A DNA stretch of 64,000 nt from the NCBI RefSeq assembly GCF_018101125.2, contig NZ_JAELVF020000001.1, positions 355,189-419,188 on the forward strand, written 5' to 3'. Below, piece after piece: positions 10,308 to 19,392 of the stretch. How positions within the stretch are numbered: position 1 is the first letter of the stretch; each line of letters begins with the position of its first letter. The position numbers were made by a program, and so were the translations under genes. The notes under the pieces were generated by a model. That model ran no database searches, was not told the origin of the DNA, and saw only the letters and a list, made by a program, of their open reading frames with translations. Origin of the DNA: Streptomyces tardus. GTDB taxonomy: Bacteria > Actinomycetota > Actinomycetes > Streptomycetales > Streptomycetaceae.

Positions 10308-10781
10308 ATGCTGACGCGTATCGACCACATCGGGATCGCCTGCCACGACCTGGAGCGGACCGTCGAGTTCTACCGGGCGACCTACGGCTTCGAGGTGTTC
10401 CATCGCGAGGTGAACGAGGAGCAGGGCGTGCGCGAGGCCATGCTCAGGATCAACGGCACCGACGACGGCGGCGCCTCCTGGATCCAGCTACTGGAGCCGG
10501 TCCGGGAGGACTCCGCGGTCGCCAAGTGGCTGGCGAAGAACGGCGAGGGCGTCCACCACATCGCCTTCGGCACGGCCGACGTGGACGGCGATGCACAGAA
10601 GATCGGGGACAAGGGCGTGCGGGTCCTCTACGACGAGCCGCGGACAGGGTCGATGGGCTCGCGGATCACGTTTCTGCATCCGAAGGACTGCCACGGGGTC
10701 CTCACCGAACTGGTGACCTCGGCCGGTGCGGAGAAGCCCGCGGCGCCCGAGCACGGCAGCGAATCGGCGACCGATCGGTGA
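10308..10781 (+). CDS. mce: Methylmalonyl-CoA epimerase
   Basis: This 157-residue VOC-fold enzyme interconverts (S)- and (R)-methylmalonyl-CoA. The two beta-alpha-beta modules are clear: LTRIDHIGIACHDLE at the start and GVHHIAFGTADVD in the middle. The metal-binding residues (His near residue 6, His in VHHIAF, Glu in GVLTELV) are all in place. The ATG at 10308 is chosen because the family begins MLTRIDHIG; the ribosome-binding site is weak. The gene supplies the mutase substrate for the pathway that meaB supports. Confidence 0.93.
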   Translation: MLTRIDHIGIACHDLERTVEFYRATYGFEVFHREVNEEQGVREAMLRINGTDDGGASWIQLLEPVREDSAVAKWLAKNGEGVHHIAFGTADVDGDAQKIGDKGVRVLYDEPRTGSMGSRITFLHPKDCHGVLTELVTSAGAEKPAAPEHGSESATDR

Positions 10782-11102
10782 AGGACGCCCGATCCGGTAC
10801 GGAACGTGACGGACAGTCGCCAAATGCGGTCGCACCACTACGCCTTGTGCACCGCGGGGTATCGGGTCGGCCGCGGGTCTGAACAAGGCGCGACCGGCCG
10901 CCGTGAACATCGGTAGAGTGGCGAAGCGGCGTACGGCACGAACAGGCTCTCCACACCCGTTCCGCCTCCCGCCGATGATCTGACACCATTTCCTCGGAAC
11001 GTCTCGCCGGGATGTTCTTCACATCCTTCGGGATGGCGACGCTTCTAGCAGGAAGACTGGACGTTCACACCTTGTCGACCAGGGGACGGATGGGACCGCG
11101 AA
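10782..11102. other. 321-base intergenic region upstream of scy
   Basis: No gene seen. It must hold the scy promoter, but I cannot pick a convincing -35/-10 pair. A GGGACC sequence just before the GTG at 11103 is the only candidate ribosome-binding site. Confidence 0.5.
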
Positions 11103-14100
11103 GTGCGGGGCTACGACCGCTACGAGGCTGACGACCACCTCTCGCGTTTCGAGGCCGAGATGGAGCGGCTGAAGAAGGAGCGGGACAAGGCCGTCGACCA
11201 CGCCGACGACCTCGGCTACCAGGTCGAAGTGCTCCGTGCCAAGCTGCACGAGGCGCGGCGCAGCCTTGCCTCGCGCCCGGCAGGGTACGACAACCTCTCC
11301 AGTCAGGCCGAACAGCTGCTGCGCAACGCCCAGTTGCAGGCCGAGCAGCTGCGCGCCGACGCCGAGCGCGAGGTGCACGACGTACGTCTGCGGACCCAGC
11401 GCCTCCAGCAGGAGGAGTCCGAGGCACGCTCCCGGCTCGAGTCCGATCTGCACAGCGAGGCGGTGCGCCGCCGCCAGCAGCTCGACCAGGAGCTGGCCGA
11501 GCGCCGTTCGACCGTCGAGTCCCACGTCAACGAGAACGTCGCCTGGGCGGAGCAACTGCGCGCACGCAGCGAGTCGCAGGCCCGCCGGCTGGTGGAGGAG
11601 AGCCGCACCGAGGCCGAGCAGTCGCTGAGCGAGGCCCGTACCGAGGCCCAGCGGCTCGTCGAGCAGGCCAGGCAGCGGCTGGCGAGCGAGTCGGAGACCG
11701 CGCGCTCCGAGGCCGACGCGGTGATCCGTCGCGCCAGGGCGGACGCGGAGCGGCTGCTCAAGGCCGCCTCGGAGCAGGCCCAGGAGGCCGCCGAGCACGC
11801 GGAGCGGCTGCGGCAGTCGGCCAGTTCGGAGTCCGAGGCCTCCCGTCAGGAGTCGGCGACCCTCAAGTCCCGGGCCGAGGAGCGGATAGCGGAGGCGGAC
11901 CGGTCCGTGCGCGAGGCGCGGACCGAGGCGGAGCGTCTGGTCGAGGAGGCCAGGAGCGCCGCCGCCAAGGAGTCGGCGGACACCGAGTCGACCAACGAGC
12001 AGCGGGTGCGCACGGCCAAGGCCGAGGTCGCGCGGATGGTCGGCGACGCCACCAAGGATGCAGAGACTCTTAAGAGCGAGGCGGAGCAGAAGCTCGTCGA
12101 CGCCCGTACCGAGGCCGACCGCCTGCTCGCCGAGGCCAGGGAGAGCGGTCGCACCAAGTCCGCGGAGGAGTCCGCCGCGCAGCTGGCGGAGGCGGCACGC
12201 AAGGCCGAGGAGATCGTCAGCAAGGCGACCGAGGAAGCGCGCACCACCACCAAGAGCGCCTCCGAGGACGCCGAGCGGCTGCGCAAGGACGCCGAGGAAG
12301 AGGCCGACCGGCTGCGCGCCGAAGCACACGACACGGCCGAGGAGTTGAAGGGGTCCGCCCAGGCGGACACCAAGGAGTACCGCGCCAAGACGGTCGAACT
12401 CCAGGAGGAGGCACGGCGGTTGCGCGGCGAGGCCGAGCAACTGCGCGCCGAGGCCGTCGAGGAGGGCGAGCGGATCCGCGGCGAGGCCCGCAAGGACGCC
12501 GTCCAGCAGATCGAGGAGGCCGCGAGCCAGGCCGAGGAGCTGATCGGCCAGGCGAACTCCGACGCGGAGGAGACCCGCAGCTCGGCCACCACCGACGGCG
12601 AGCGGGTGCGCACCGAGGCGATCGAGCGCGCCACCAGCCTGCGTCGGCAGTCCGAGGAGGCGCTGGAGCGGGCGCGGAGCGAGGCCGAACAGCTGCGCAC
12701 CGAGGCCGAGGAGGCCGCTGGGCGCACCAGGACGGACGCGACCGAGGCCGCCGAGCGGCTGCGCTCCGAGGCCGAGGAGGCCGCCGAGCAGGTCAGGACG
12801 AGCACCGCCGAGGAGCTCACCGCGCTGCGCGAGGACGCGGAGGCGAAGGTCGCCGCGGCCGAGCAGTCGCTGCGGGAGGCGCGCACCGAGGCCGAGCGGC
12901 TGCGCGAGGAGGCCAGGAGCGAGACGGAGCGGCAGCGCGCGGAGATCGCCGACCGGGTGCGCACCCTCCAGCAGCAGGCGTCCGAGGAGGCCGAACGGCT
13001 GCGCACCGAGGCCGCGGCCGACGCTTCCACGGCACGCGCCGAGGGCGAGTCGGTGGCCGTACGGCTGCGTTCGGAGGCGGCGGCGGAGGCCGAGCAGCTG
13101 CGCGCCGAGGCGCAGGACACCGCGGACCGTATCCGCACCGAGGCGGCAGCGGCGGCGGAGCGGACCGGCGCGGAGGCCGCCGAGGCGCTCTCCGACGCCC
13201 AGGAGGAAGCGGCACGGCGGCGGCGGGAGGCCGACGACCTGCTCGCCGACGCGCGCGAGGAGGCGCATCGCGAGCGTTCCCAGGCGCGGGAGCAGAGCGA
13301 GGAGTTGCTGTCCTCCGCGCACAAGCGGGTCGAGGAGGCGCAGACCGAGGCGACGCGGCTGGTGGAGGAGGCCGAGCGTCGGGGCGCGGAGCTGGTCTCC
13401 GCCGCCGAGGAGCACGCCGCCTCCGTACGGCAGGCGGTGTCCGGGCTGCGCGAGGAGGCCGCGGCCGAGATCGCCGAGCAGCGTTCGGCGGCCGAGCAGG
13501 CCGCGCTCAAGGTGCGCCGCGAGGCCGACGAGGAGTCGGCGGCGGCCAAGTCGCTTGCGGAGCGCACCGTTTCGGAGGCCATCGAGGAGGCGGCCGAGCA
13601 GCGTGCGCGCGCCGAGGCCGACGCGGAGCGGGCCCGGACGGAAGCCGACCGGATGCGCGACGAGGCTCGGCGGGACTCCGCCCGCAAGCTCTCCGAAGCG
13701 GCGGAGCAGGCCGACAAGCTGGTCAGCGGAGCGCAGGAGGAGGCACTCAAGACCGCCGCCCGCTCCGAGAAGCAGGCCGATTCGATGGTCGGCGCCGCGC
13801 GCGACGAGGCCGAGCGGCTGGAGCGCGAGGCGAGGTCCGGCGGTACGGAGCTGGTCGAGCGGGCCCGCGAGGACTCCAACACCATGCTGGAGGAAGCGCG
13901 TCGGGACGCCACCGCGATCCGGGAGCGGGCCGAGGAGCTGCGCGAGCGCACCGAGAGCGAGGTCGAGGACCTGCACTCCCGGGCGCGCAGGGAGTCGGCC
14001 GAGGCGATGAAGTCGGCCGGCGAGCGCTGCGACGCGCTGGTCAAGGCCGCGGAGGAGCAGCTCGCCGAGGCGAAGGAGCGGGCCGAGAAGCAGCTCTCGG

Positions 14101-14495
14101 ACGCGAGTTCGGAGGCGGGCAAGATCCGTATCGCGGCGGTTCGGAAGGCCGAGGGACTACTCAACGAGGCCGAGCAGAAGCGTGCGGAGACCGCGGCGGA
14201 GGCCCAGCGGATCCGCAACGAGGCCGAGCAGGAGGCGGAGCGCACCGTCGAGCAGAGCCGCAAGGAGCTCGACGTGCTCGCCCGGCGCCGCGAGGACATC
14301 AACTCGGAGATCTCACGCGTCCAGGCGATGCTCGAATCGCTGGGCGTGGGCGGCGATCTGGGCGGCAAGAGCGGTGCGGCCGAGAAGTCCGGCACGGGCG
14401 GCGCGGATCGCGGGTCCGAGGGCGAAGAGGCCGTCGGTGCGGGCGCCGGCAGCGGGAAGAACGGTCGTCCGGCGAAGGGTGGAAAGGGCTCGTAA
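11103..14495 (+). CDS. scy: Scy, giant coiled-coil scaffold of the hyphal tip
   Basis: This 1130-residue protein is almost entirely coiled coil, dominated by Glu, Ala, Arg and Gln in repeats such as EAERLREEA. A short N-terminal head contains RGYDRYEADDHLSRFEAEMERL. The tail after about residue 1080 is Gly/Lys/Ala-rich. Scy assembles with DivIVA and FilP at Streptomyces tips and sets where hyphae grow and branch. S. coelicolor Scy is, from memory, near 1326 residues, so this one is shorter, presumably with fewer repeats. FilP lies downstream on the same strand, a diagnostic pairing. Confidence 0.92.
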   Translation: MRGYDRYEADDHLSRFEAEMERLKKERDKAVDHADDLGYQVEVLRAKLHEARRSLASRPAGYDNLSSQAEQLLRNAQLQAEQLRADAEREVHDVRLRTQRLQQEESEARSRLESDLHSEAVRRRQQLDQELAERRSTVESHVNENVAWAEQLRARSESQARRLVEESRTEAEQSLSEARTEAQRLVEQARQRLASESETARSEADAVIRRARADAERLLKAASEQAQEAAEHAERLRQSASSESEASRQESATLKSRAEERIAEADRSVREARTEAERLVEEARSAAAKESADTESTNEQRVRTAKAEVARMVGDATKDAETLKSEAEQKLVDARTEADRLLAEARESGRTKSAEESAAQLAEAARKAEEIVSKATEEARTTTKSASEDAERLRKDAEEEADRLRAEAHDTAEELKGSAQADTKEYRAKTVELQEEARRLRGEAEQLRAEAVEEGERIRGEARKDAVQQIEEAASQAEELIGQANSDAEETRSSATTDGERVRTEAIERATSLRRQSEEALERARSEAEQLRTEAEEAAGRTRTDATEAAERLRSEAEEAAEQVRTSTAEELTALREDAEAKVAAAEQSLREARTEAERLREEARSETERQRAEIADRVRTLQQQASEEAERLRTEAAADASTARAEGESVAVRLRSEAAAEAEQLRAEAQDTADRIRTEAAAAAERTGAEAAEALSDAQEEAARRRREADDLLADAREEAHRERSQAREQSEELLSSAHKRVEEAQTEATRLVEEAERRGAELVSAAEEHAASVRQAVSGLREEAAAEIAEQRSAAEQAALKVRREADEESAAAKSLAERTVSEAIEEAAEQRARAEADAERARTEADRMRDEARRDSARKLSEAAEQADKLVSGAQEEALKTAARSEKQADSMVGAARDEAERLEREARSGGTELVERAREDSNTMLEEARRDATAIRERAEELRERTESEVEDLHSRARRESAEAMKSAGERCDALVKAAEEQLAEAKERAEKQLSDASSEAGKIRIAAVRKAEGLLNEAEQKRAETAAEAQRIRNEAEQEAERTVEQSRKELDVLARRREDINSEISRVQAMLESLGVGGDLGGKSGAAEKSGTGGADRGSEGEEAVGAGAGSGKNGRPAKGGKGS

Positions 14496-14627
14496 GTGTG
14501 CCAGTCACCTCGCAGCCACCCGAAAGAGCGAGCATTCTCCACATCAAACGGACATCCGCTCGATGACACGCCGTCCATCCCCCTAGGATTCTCCCAAGCC
14601 CTCAACGCTCTCTCCGACAGGAAGCCC

Positions 14628-14819
14628 ATGAGTGACACCTTCGCTGCCGAATTCGCGCCCCCGCGGCGCGGATACGACCGCGAGCGGGTGGACAGGCATG
14701 GAGTGCGGTCGGCGTCCGAGCGGGACCAACCCCCCGTCCGCACGGGTCTGTTGGACGAGCGCGCGGAGGTGCTTCAGCGTCAGATGCAGAACGGCAGCAG
14801 CGCAGGTAGCACTTCATGA
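14628..14819 (+). CDS. 63-residue filP-like mini-ORF, possible truncated duplicate
   Basis: The ORF begins MSDTFAAEFAPPRRGYDRER, aligned with the FilP start MSDTSSPYGFEQVRRGYDRG. The shared features are MSDT, a Phe, RRGYDR, VD and an S.RD spacing, with weak similarity to about residue 56, then a stop. The DNA before the ATG also matches: CGACAGGA, two or three bases, then CCATGAG in both. It therefore keeps a start and ribosome-binding site, and a TAGGAT hexamer lies at 14585-14590. It could be a decayed copy of filP or a real short head-domain protein. Confidence 0.55.
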   Translation: MSDTFAAEFAPPRRGYDRERVDRHGVRSASERDQPPVRTGLLDERAEVLQRQMQNGSSAGSTS

Positions 14820-15100
14820 TCGATGTCTCACGACACCACGGACCTCCCCTCGCGGGCCACGACCCGACGCGGAGCGGGTACGCCTCCCGGCGCGAGGAGG
14901 GGCGCGGCGCATCGCCGGCTCCCTCCCGCCCCCGGGCGGCCGACCATTCCGTCAGTCGCCGTGGTGGGTGAGGAGCGGCCTGGAGCAACTCCCGCCCGGG
15001 GCCTGAGCTTTCAGCACCGGGCAGCGCACGCCCGCGGGACCCCGCGACGGCTCACCCCCTTTCCCCGATCACCTCACCGGTCTCATTCGACAGGATTCCC
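14820..15100. other. Spacer between mini-ORF and filP
   Basis: No convincing gene. It presumably carries the filP promoter. The only clear element is the CGACAGGA ribosome-binding site shared with the mini-ORF upstream. Confidence 0.4.
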
Positions 15101-16048
15101 ATGAGCGACACTTCCTCCCCCTACGGCTTCGAGCAGGTGCGGCGTGGTTACGACCGCGGTCAGGTGGACGAGCGCATCTCGAAGCTGATCTCCGACCGGG
15201 ACAACGCGCTCGCGCGCATCACGTCCTTGGAGAAGCGCATCGAGGAGCTCCACCTCGAAACGCAGAACGCCCAGGCCCAGGTCAACGACTCCGAGCCCTC
15301 CTACGCCGGCCTCGGTGCCCGCGTGGAGAAGATCCTCCGCCTCGCCGAGGAGGAGGCCAAGGACCTGCGTGAGGAGGCCCGTCGGGCCGCCGAGCAGCAC
15401 CGCGAGCTCGCCGAGAGCGCCGCGCAGCAGGTGCGGGACGACGCCGAGGCGTACTCCACCGACCGCAGGGCGAAGGCCGAGGAAGAGGGCGAGCGGATCG
15501 CCGAGAAGGCGAAGGGCGAGGCCGCCTCGCTGCGCGCCGAGGCCGAGAAGGACGCCCTGTCCAAGCGCGAGGAGGCCGACGCCCTCTTCGAGGACACCCG
15601 CGCCAAGGCCGCCCAGGCCGCCACCGACTTCGAGACGAACCTCGCCAAGCGACGGGAGCAGTCCGAGCGGGACCTGGCCTCCCGTCAGGCCAAGGCCGAG
15701 AAGCGGCTCGCCGAGATCGAGCACCGGGCGGAGCAGCTGCGCCTGGAGGCCGAGAAGCTGCGTACGGACGCCGAGCGGCGTGCGCGCCAGACGGTGGAGA
15801 CCGCGCAGCGCCAGGCCGAGGACATCGTCGCCGACGCCAACGCCAAGGCGGACCGCGTGCGCAGCGAGTCCGAGCGCGAGCTGACCGCGTTGACCAACCG
15901 CAGGGACAGCATCAACGCCCAGCTCACCAACGTCCGCGAAATGCTCGCGAGCGTCACGGGCGCCTCGGTCGCCGCCAGCCTCGGCGTCGAGACCGAGGAC
16001 GAGGACGACAGCGCCACCAAGAGCGTTCCGGCTCAGCAGACCCGCTGA
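15101..16048 (+). CDS. filP: FilP, coiled-coil intermediate-filament-like protein
   Basis: This 315-residue protein has a DivIVA-like N-terminal segment (YGFEQVRRGYDRGQVDERIS). A long Glu/Ala/Arg coiled coil runs from about residue 25 to 280, and the tail is short and acidic. FilP forms cytoplasmic filaments behind the hyphal tip, gives the cell stiffness and interacts with Scy and DivIVA. Older annotations call it cellulose-binding protein. The ATG follows an AGGA ribosome-binding site. Confidence 0.93.
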   Translation: MSDTSSPYGFEQVRRGYDRGQVDERISKLISDRDNALARITSLEKRIEELHLETQNAQAQVNDSEPSYAGLGARVEKILRLAEEEAKDLREEARRAAEQHRELAESAAQQVRDDAEAYSTDRRAKAEEEGERIAEKAKGEAASLRAEAEKDALSKREEADALFEDTRAKAAQAATDFETNLAKRREQSERDLASRQAKAEKRLAEIEHRAEQLRLEAEKLRTDAERRARQTVETAQRQAEDIVADANAKADRVRSESERELTALTNRRDSINAQLTNVREMLASVTGASVAASLGVETEDEDDSATKSVPAQQTR

Positions 16049-16073
16049 CGCCCGCTCGTCGGTCCCGCGCTGT

Positions 16074-16112
16074 GGCGCCCGGTCCGCCCGTTCAGGGGCG
16101 GTGCCGGGCGCC
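16074..16112 (+). terminator. filP terminator hairpin
   Basis: A GC-rich stem of about 15 pairs with one small internal bulge (16074-16089 with 16096-16112) lies 26 bases after the filP stop. Confidence 0.65.
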
Positions 16113-16206
16113 GCGCGCCGTTCCGGAGGGACGGGGCCCGGTTCCGGCGGTTCGGAGGCACACGTTCCGCTGGCACGGTGTCCGTTGCATCGACTAGCGT
16201 CGGCGC

Positions 16207-17199
<993 letters not shown>

Positions 17200-17204
17200 G
17201 AGCC

Positions 17205-17969
17205 ATGGCCCATCTGACGCGGGTACTCAAGTCGGAGTGGACCAAGGTCACCACCGTCCGCTCCACGCTGTGGACGCTTGTCCTCGCCTTCTTCCTGACC
17301 GTCTCCATCGGCATCGCCTTCAGCGCCCTGCTGAAGAACCTCTCCAACGAGGAGCGCGGCGGGCCGCTGGACCCGACCTATGTCAGCTTCAGCGGCATGA
17401 GCATGGGTCAGCTGGCGATGGTCGCCTTCGGTGTGCTGGTCGTCTCCGGCGAGTACAGCACCGGGATGATCCGGGCCTCGCTCGGCGCGGTGCCGCAGCG
17501 CGGTGTCTTCATGGCCGCCAAGCTCGTCGCCTGCACCGCGCTGGCGCTCCTGGTCGGCATGGTGACCAGCGTGGCCACCTTCTTCGGCAGCCAGCTGGTG
17601 CTGGGCGAGGAGAAGGCGTCGATCACCGACGACGGCGTGCTGCGCGCGGTGGTGTGCGGCGGGCTCTACATGACGCTGATGGCGCTCTTCTCCATGGGCG
17701 TGACCTGGATGCTGCGCAGTCCGCTGCTTGCGTTCAGCATTCTGATGCCCTTCTTCTTCATCGTCTCCGGCATCCTCGGAGTGGTGGAGGCGACCCGCAA
17801 GATCGCCCAGTTCCTGCCCGACCAGGCAGGGATGACGATGCTCGCGGTCAACGACCTCACCGACTTCGACCGGGCGTACGGTCCGGGCGGTGCGCTGCTC
17901 ATCATGCTCGCCTGGGTGGCGGCGGCGCTGATCGGCGGCTACGTCATGCTCAAGCGCCGGGACGCCTGA
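17205..17969 (+). CDS. ABC-2 type permease, pair 1
   Basis: This 254-residue membrane protein has about six hydrophobic helices (for example TLWTLVLAFFLTVSIGIAF, QLAMVAFGVLVVSGEYSTGMI, FSILMPFFFIVSGILGVV). The SGEYSTGMIRASL segment and the N-terminal LKSEWTKVTTVRST are typical of ABC-2 permeases. It is coupled to the ATPase upstream and followed by a terminator. Probably an exporter subunit. Confidence 0.9.
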   Translation: MAHLTRVLKSEWTKVTTVRSTLWTLVLAFFLTVSIGIAFSALLKNLSNEERGGPLDPTYVSFSGMSMGQLAMVAFGVLVVSGEYSTGMIRASLGAVPQRGVFMAAKLVACTALALLVGMVTSVATFFGSQLVLGEEKASITDDGVLRAVVCGGLYMTLMALFSMGVTWMLRSPLLAFSILMPFFFIVSGILGVVEATRKIAQFLPDQAGMTMLAVNDLTDFDRAYGPGGALLIMLAWVAAALIGGYVMLKRRDA

Positions 17970-18027
17970 GCCCCCGGACCGGCGGGCACTTCCGACGATT
18001 CGCGCGTCACGGTCCATCTCGCACAGC

Positions 18028-18067
18028 TGACAGCCGCTCCCCGCCAAGCCGGTCGGAGCGGCTGTCA
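18028..18067 (+). terminator. Terminator after ABC pair 1
   Basis: A 13-base-pair perfect stem (18028-18040 with 18055-18067) and 14-base loop lie 58 bases after the permease stop, before the next ATPase gene. Confidence 0.6.
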
Positions 18068-18162
18068 CACGTCTGGAGTACGCTCCCCGAGGCCCGGAAA
18101 CCGGGTTGGCCACCCGTCGGCCGATACCCGGCGGACCGCGAGCGGCACAGGGGCGGAGAGAG

Positions 18163-19392
18163 ATGATCGAGGCCGTCGGCCTGACCAAGAGCTACGGGGA
18201 CAAGACGGCGGTGTACCAGCTGTCGTTCCAGGTGCGTCCCGGTGTGGTGACCGGCTTCCTCGGGCCGAACGGCTCGGGCAAGTCCACCACCATGCGGATG
18301 ACCGTCGGGCTCGACGAACCGACCGCGGGCACCGTCACCGTCAACGGGCTGCCGTACCGTCGGCTGCCCAACGCCGCTCGCCAGGTGGGCGCGCTGCTGG
18401 ACGCCAAGGCCGTGCACGGCGGACGCAGCGCCCGCGAGCATCTGCTCTGCCTCGCCCAGCTCTCCGGAGTGCCGAGTTCCCGGGTGGACGAGGTGATCGA
18501 CGTCGTCGGCCTCGGCGAGGTCGCGCACAAGCGGTCCAAGGGCTTCTCGCTCGGCATGGGCCAACGGCTCGGTATCGCGGGGGCGTTGCTCGGGGACCCG
18601 CCGGTGCTGCTCTTCGACGAGCCGGTCAACGGCCTCGACCCCGAAGGCATCCTGTGGATTCGCAATCTGATGAAGCAGCTGGCCTCCGAGGGCCGCACCG
18701 TGCTCGTCTCCAGCCATCTGATGAGTGAGATGGCACTGACCGCCGACCACCTCATCGTGATCGGCCGCGGCCAGCTGCTGGCCGACATGTCGGTGAAGGA
18801 CTTCATCGCGCACAACTCCCAGGGCTACGCCCGCGTCCGGGTCCCCGAGGACCGTCCGGACGACCCGGAGAAGCTGCGCACCGCACTCGCCCGCGCCGGC
18901 GGCCAGTTGCTGCCCGAGGAGGACGGCGGGTTCCGGGTGACGGGGCTCGCGCTGCCGCAGATCAGCGACCTTGCGCACGAGGCGGACGTACGACTCTGGG
19001 AGCTGTCGCCGCACCACGCCTCCCTGGAGGAGGCGTACATGCAGATGACGCAGGGGGCGGTGGACTACCGCGCCACGGTCGACACCCGCAGCTCGCTCCA
19101 GCCGCTTCCGCAGGGGATGCCGGGGCAGGGCCACGCCCCGCAGGGCCACGCCCCGCAGGGCCACGGCTACCCGGCCGGCCCCGGACACCCGGCACCGGGC
19201 GCTCAGGGGTATCCGCAGCAGGGGTACGCCCCGCAGCCGATGCCGCAGCAACCGGGCACCGGTTACGGCACACCGGCGCCCGGCGGGCACCCGCCGCAGC
19301 AGCAGCCCTGGCCCGGTGGCGCCCCCGGCACCCAGCCGTACGCCGCACCGACGCCCGGTGCCCCCACGTCCGACAGCGAGGCCGCCCGATGA
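18163..19392 (+). CDS. ABC transporter ATP-binding protein, pair 2, with Pro/Gln/Gly-rich tail
   Basis: This 409-residue paralogue of the first ATPase has GPNGSGKST (34-42), LGMGQ, VLLFDEP and SSHLMSEM. The ATG at 18163 follows GGAGAGAG and is preferred over an earlier frame start. After the ATPase core (about 1-300) comes a disordered tail of about 110 residues rich in GHAPQ, GYPQQG and PPQQQ. The permease gene overlaps by four bases (ATGA). It probably arose by duplication of the neighbouring pair. Confidence 0.92.
   Translation: MIEAVGLTKSYGDKTAVYQLSFQVRPGVVTGFLGPNGSGKSTTMRMTVGLDEPTAGTVTVNGLPYRRLPNAARQVGALLDAKAVHGGRSAREHLLCLAQLSGVPSSRVDEVIDVVGLGEVAHKRSKGFSLGMGQRLGIAGALLGDPPVLLFDEPVNGLDPEGILWIRNLMKQLASEGRTVLVSSHLMSEMALTADHLIVIGRGQLLADMSVKDFIAHNSQGYARVRVPEDRPDDPEKLRTALARAGGQLLPEEDGGFRVTGLALPQISDLAHEADVRLWELSPHHASLEEAYMQMTQGAVDYRATVDTRSSLQPLPQGMPGQGHAPQGHAPQGHGYPAGPGHPAPGAQGYPQQGYAPQPMPQQPGTGYGTPAPGGHPPQQQPWPGGAPGTQPYAAPTPGAPTSDSEAAR
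19126..19167. repeat. 15-base tandem repeat in the ATPase tail
   Basis: CAGGGCCACGCCCCG occurs at 19126-19140 and 19141-19155, followed by a 12-base partial copy. It encodes the GHAPQ repeats. Confidence 0.8.

Noticed and set aside
11019..14743. Two minus-strand open frames of about 970-985 codons across scy
   Set aside because: They are frame shadows of the GC-biased repetitive coiled-coil gene. They lack ribosome-binding sites and family similarity, and the plus-strand frame is clearly Scy.
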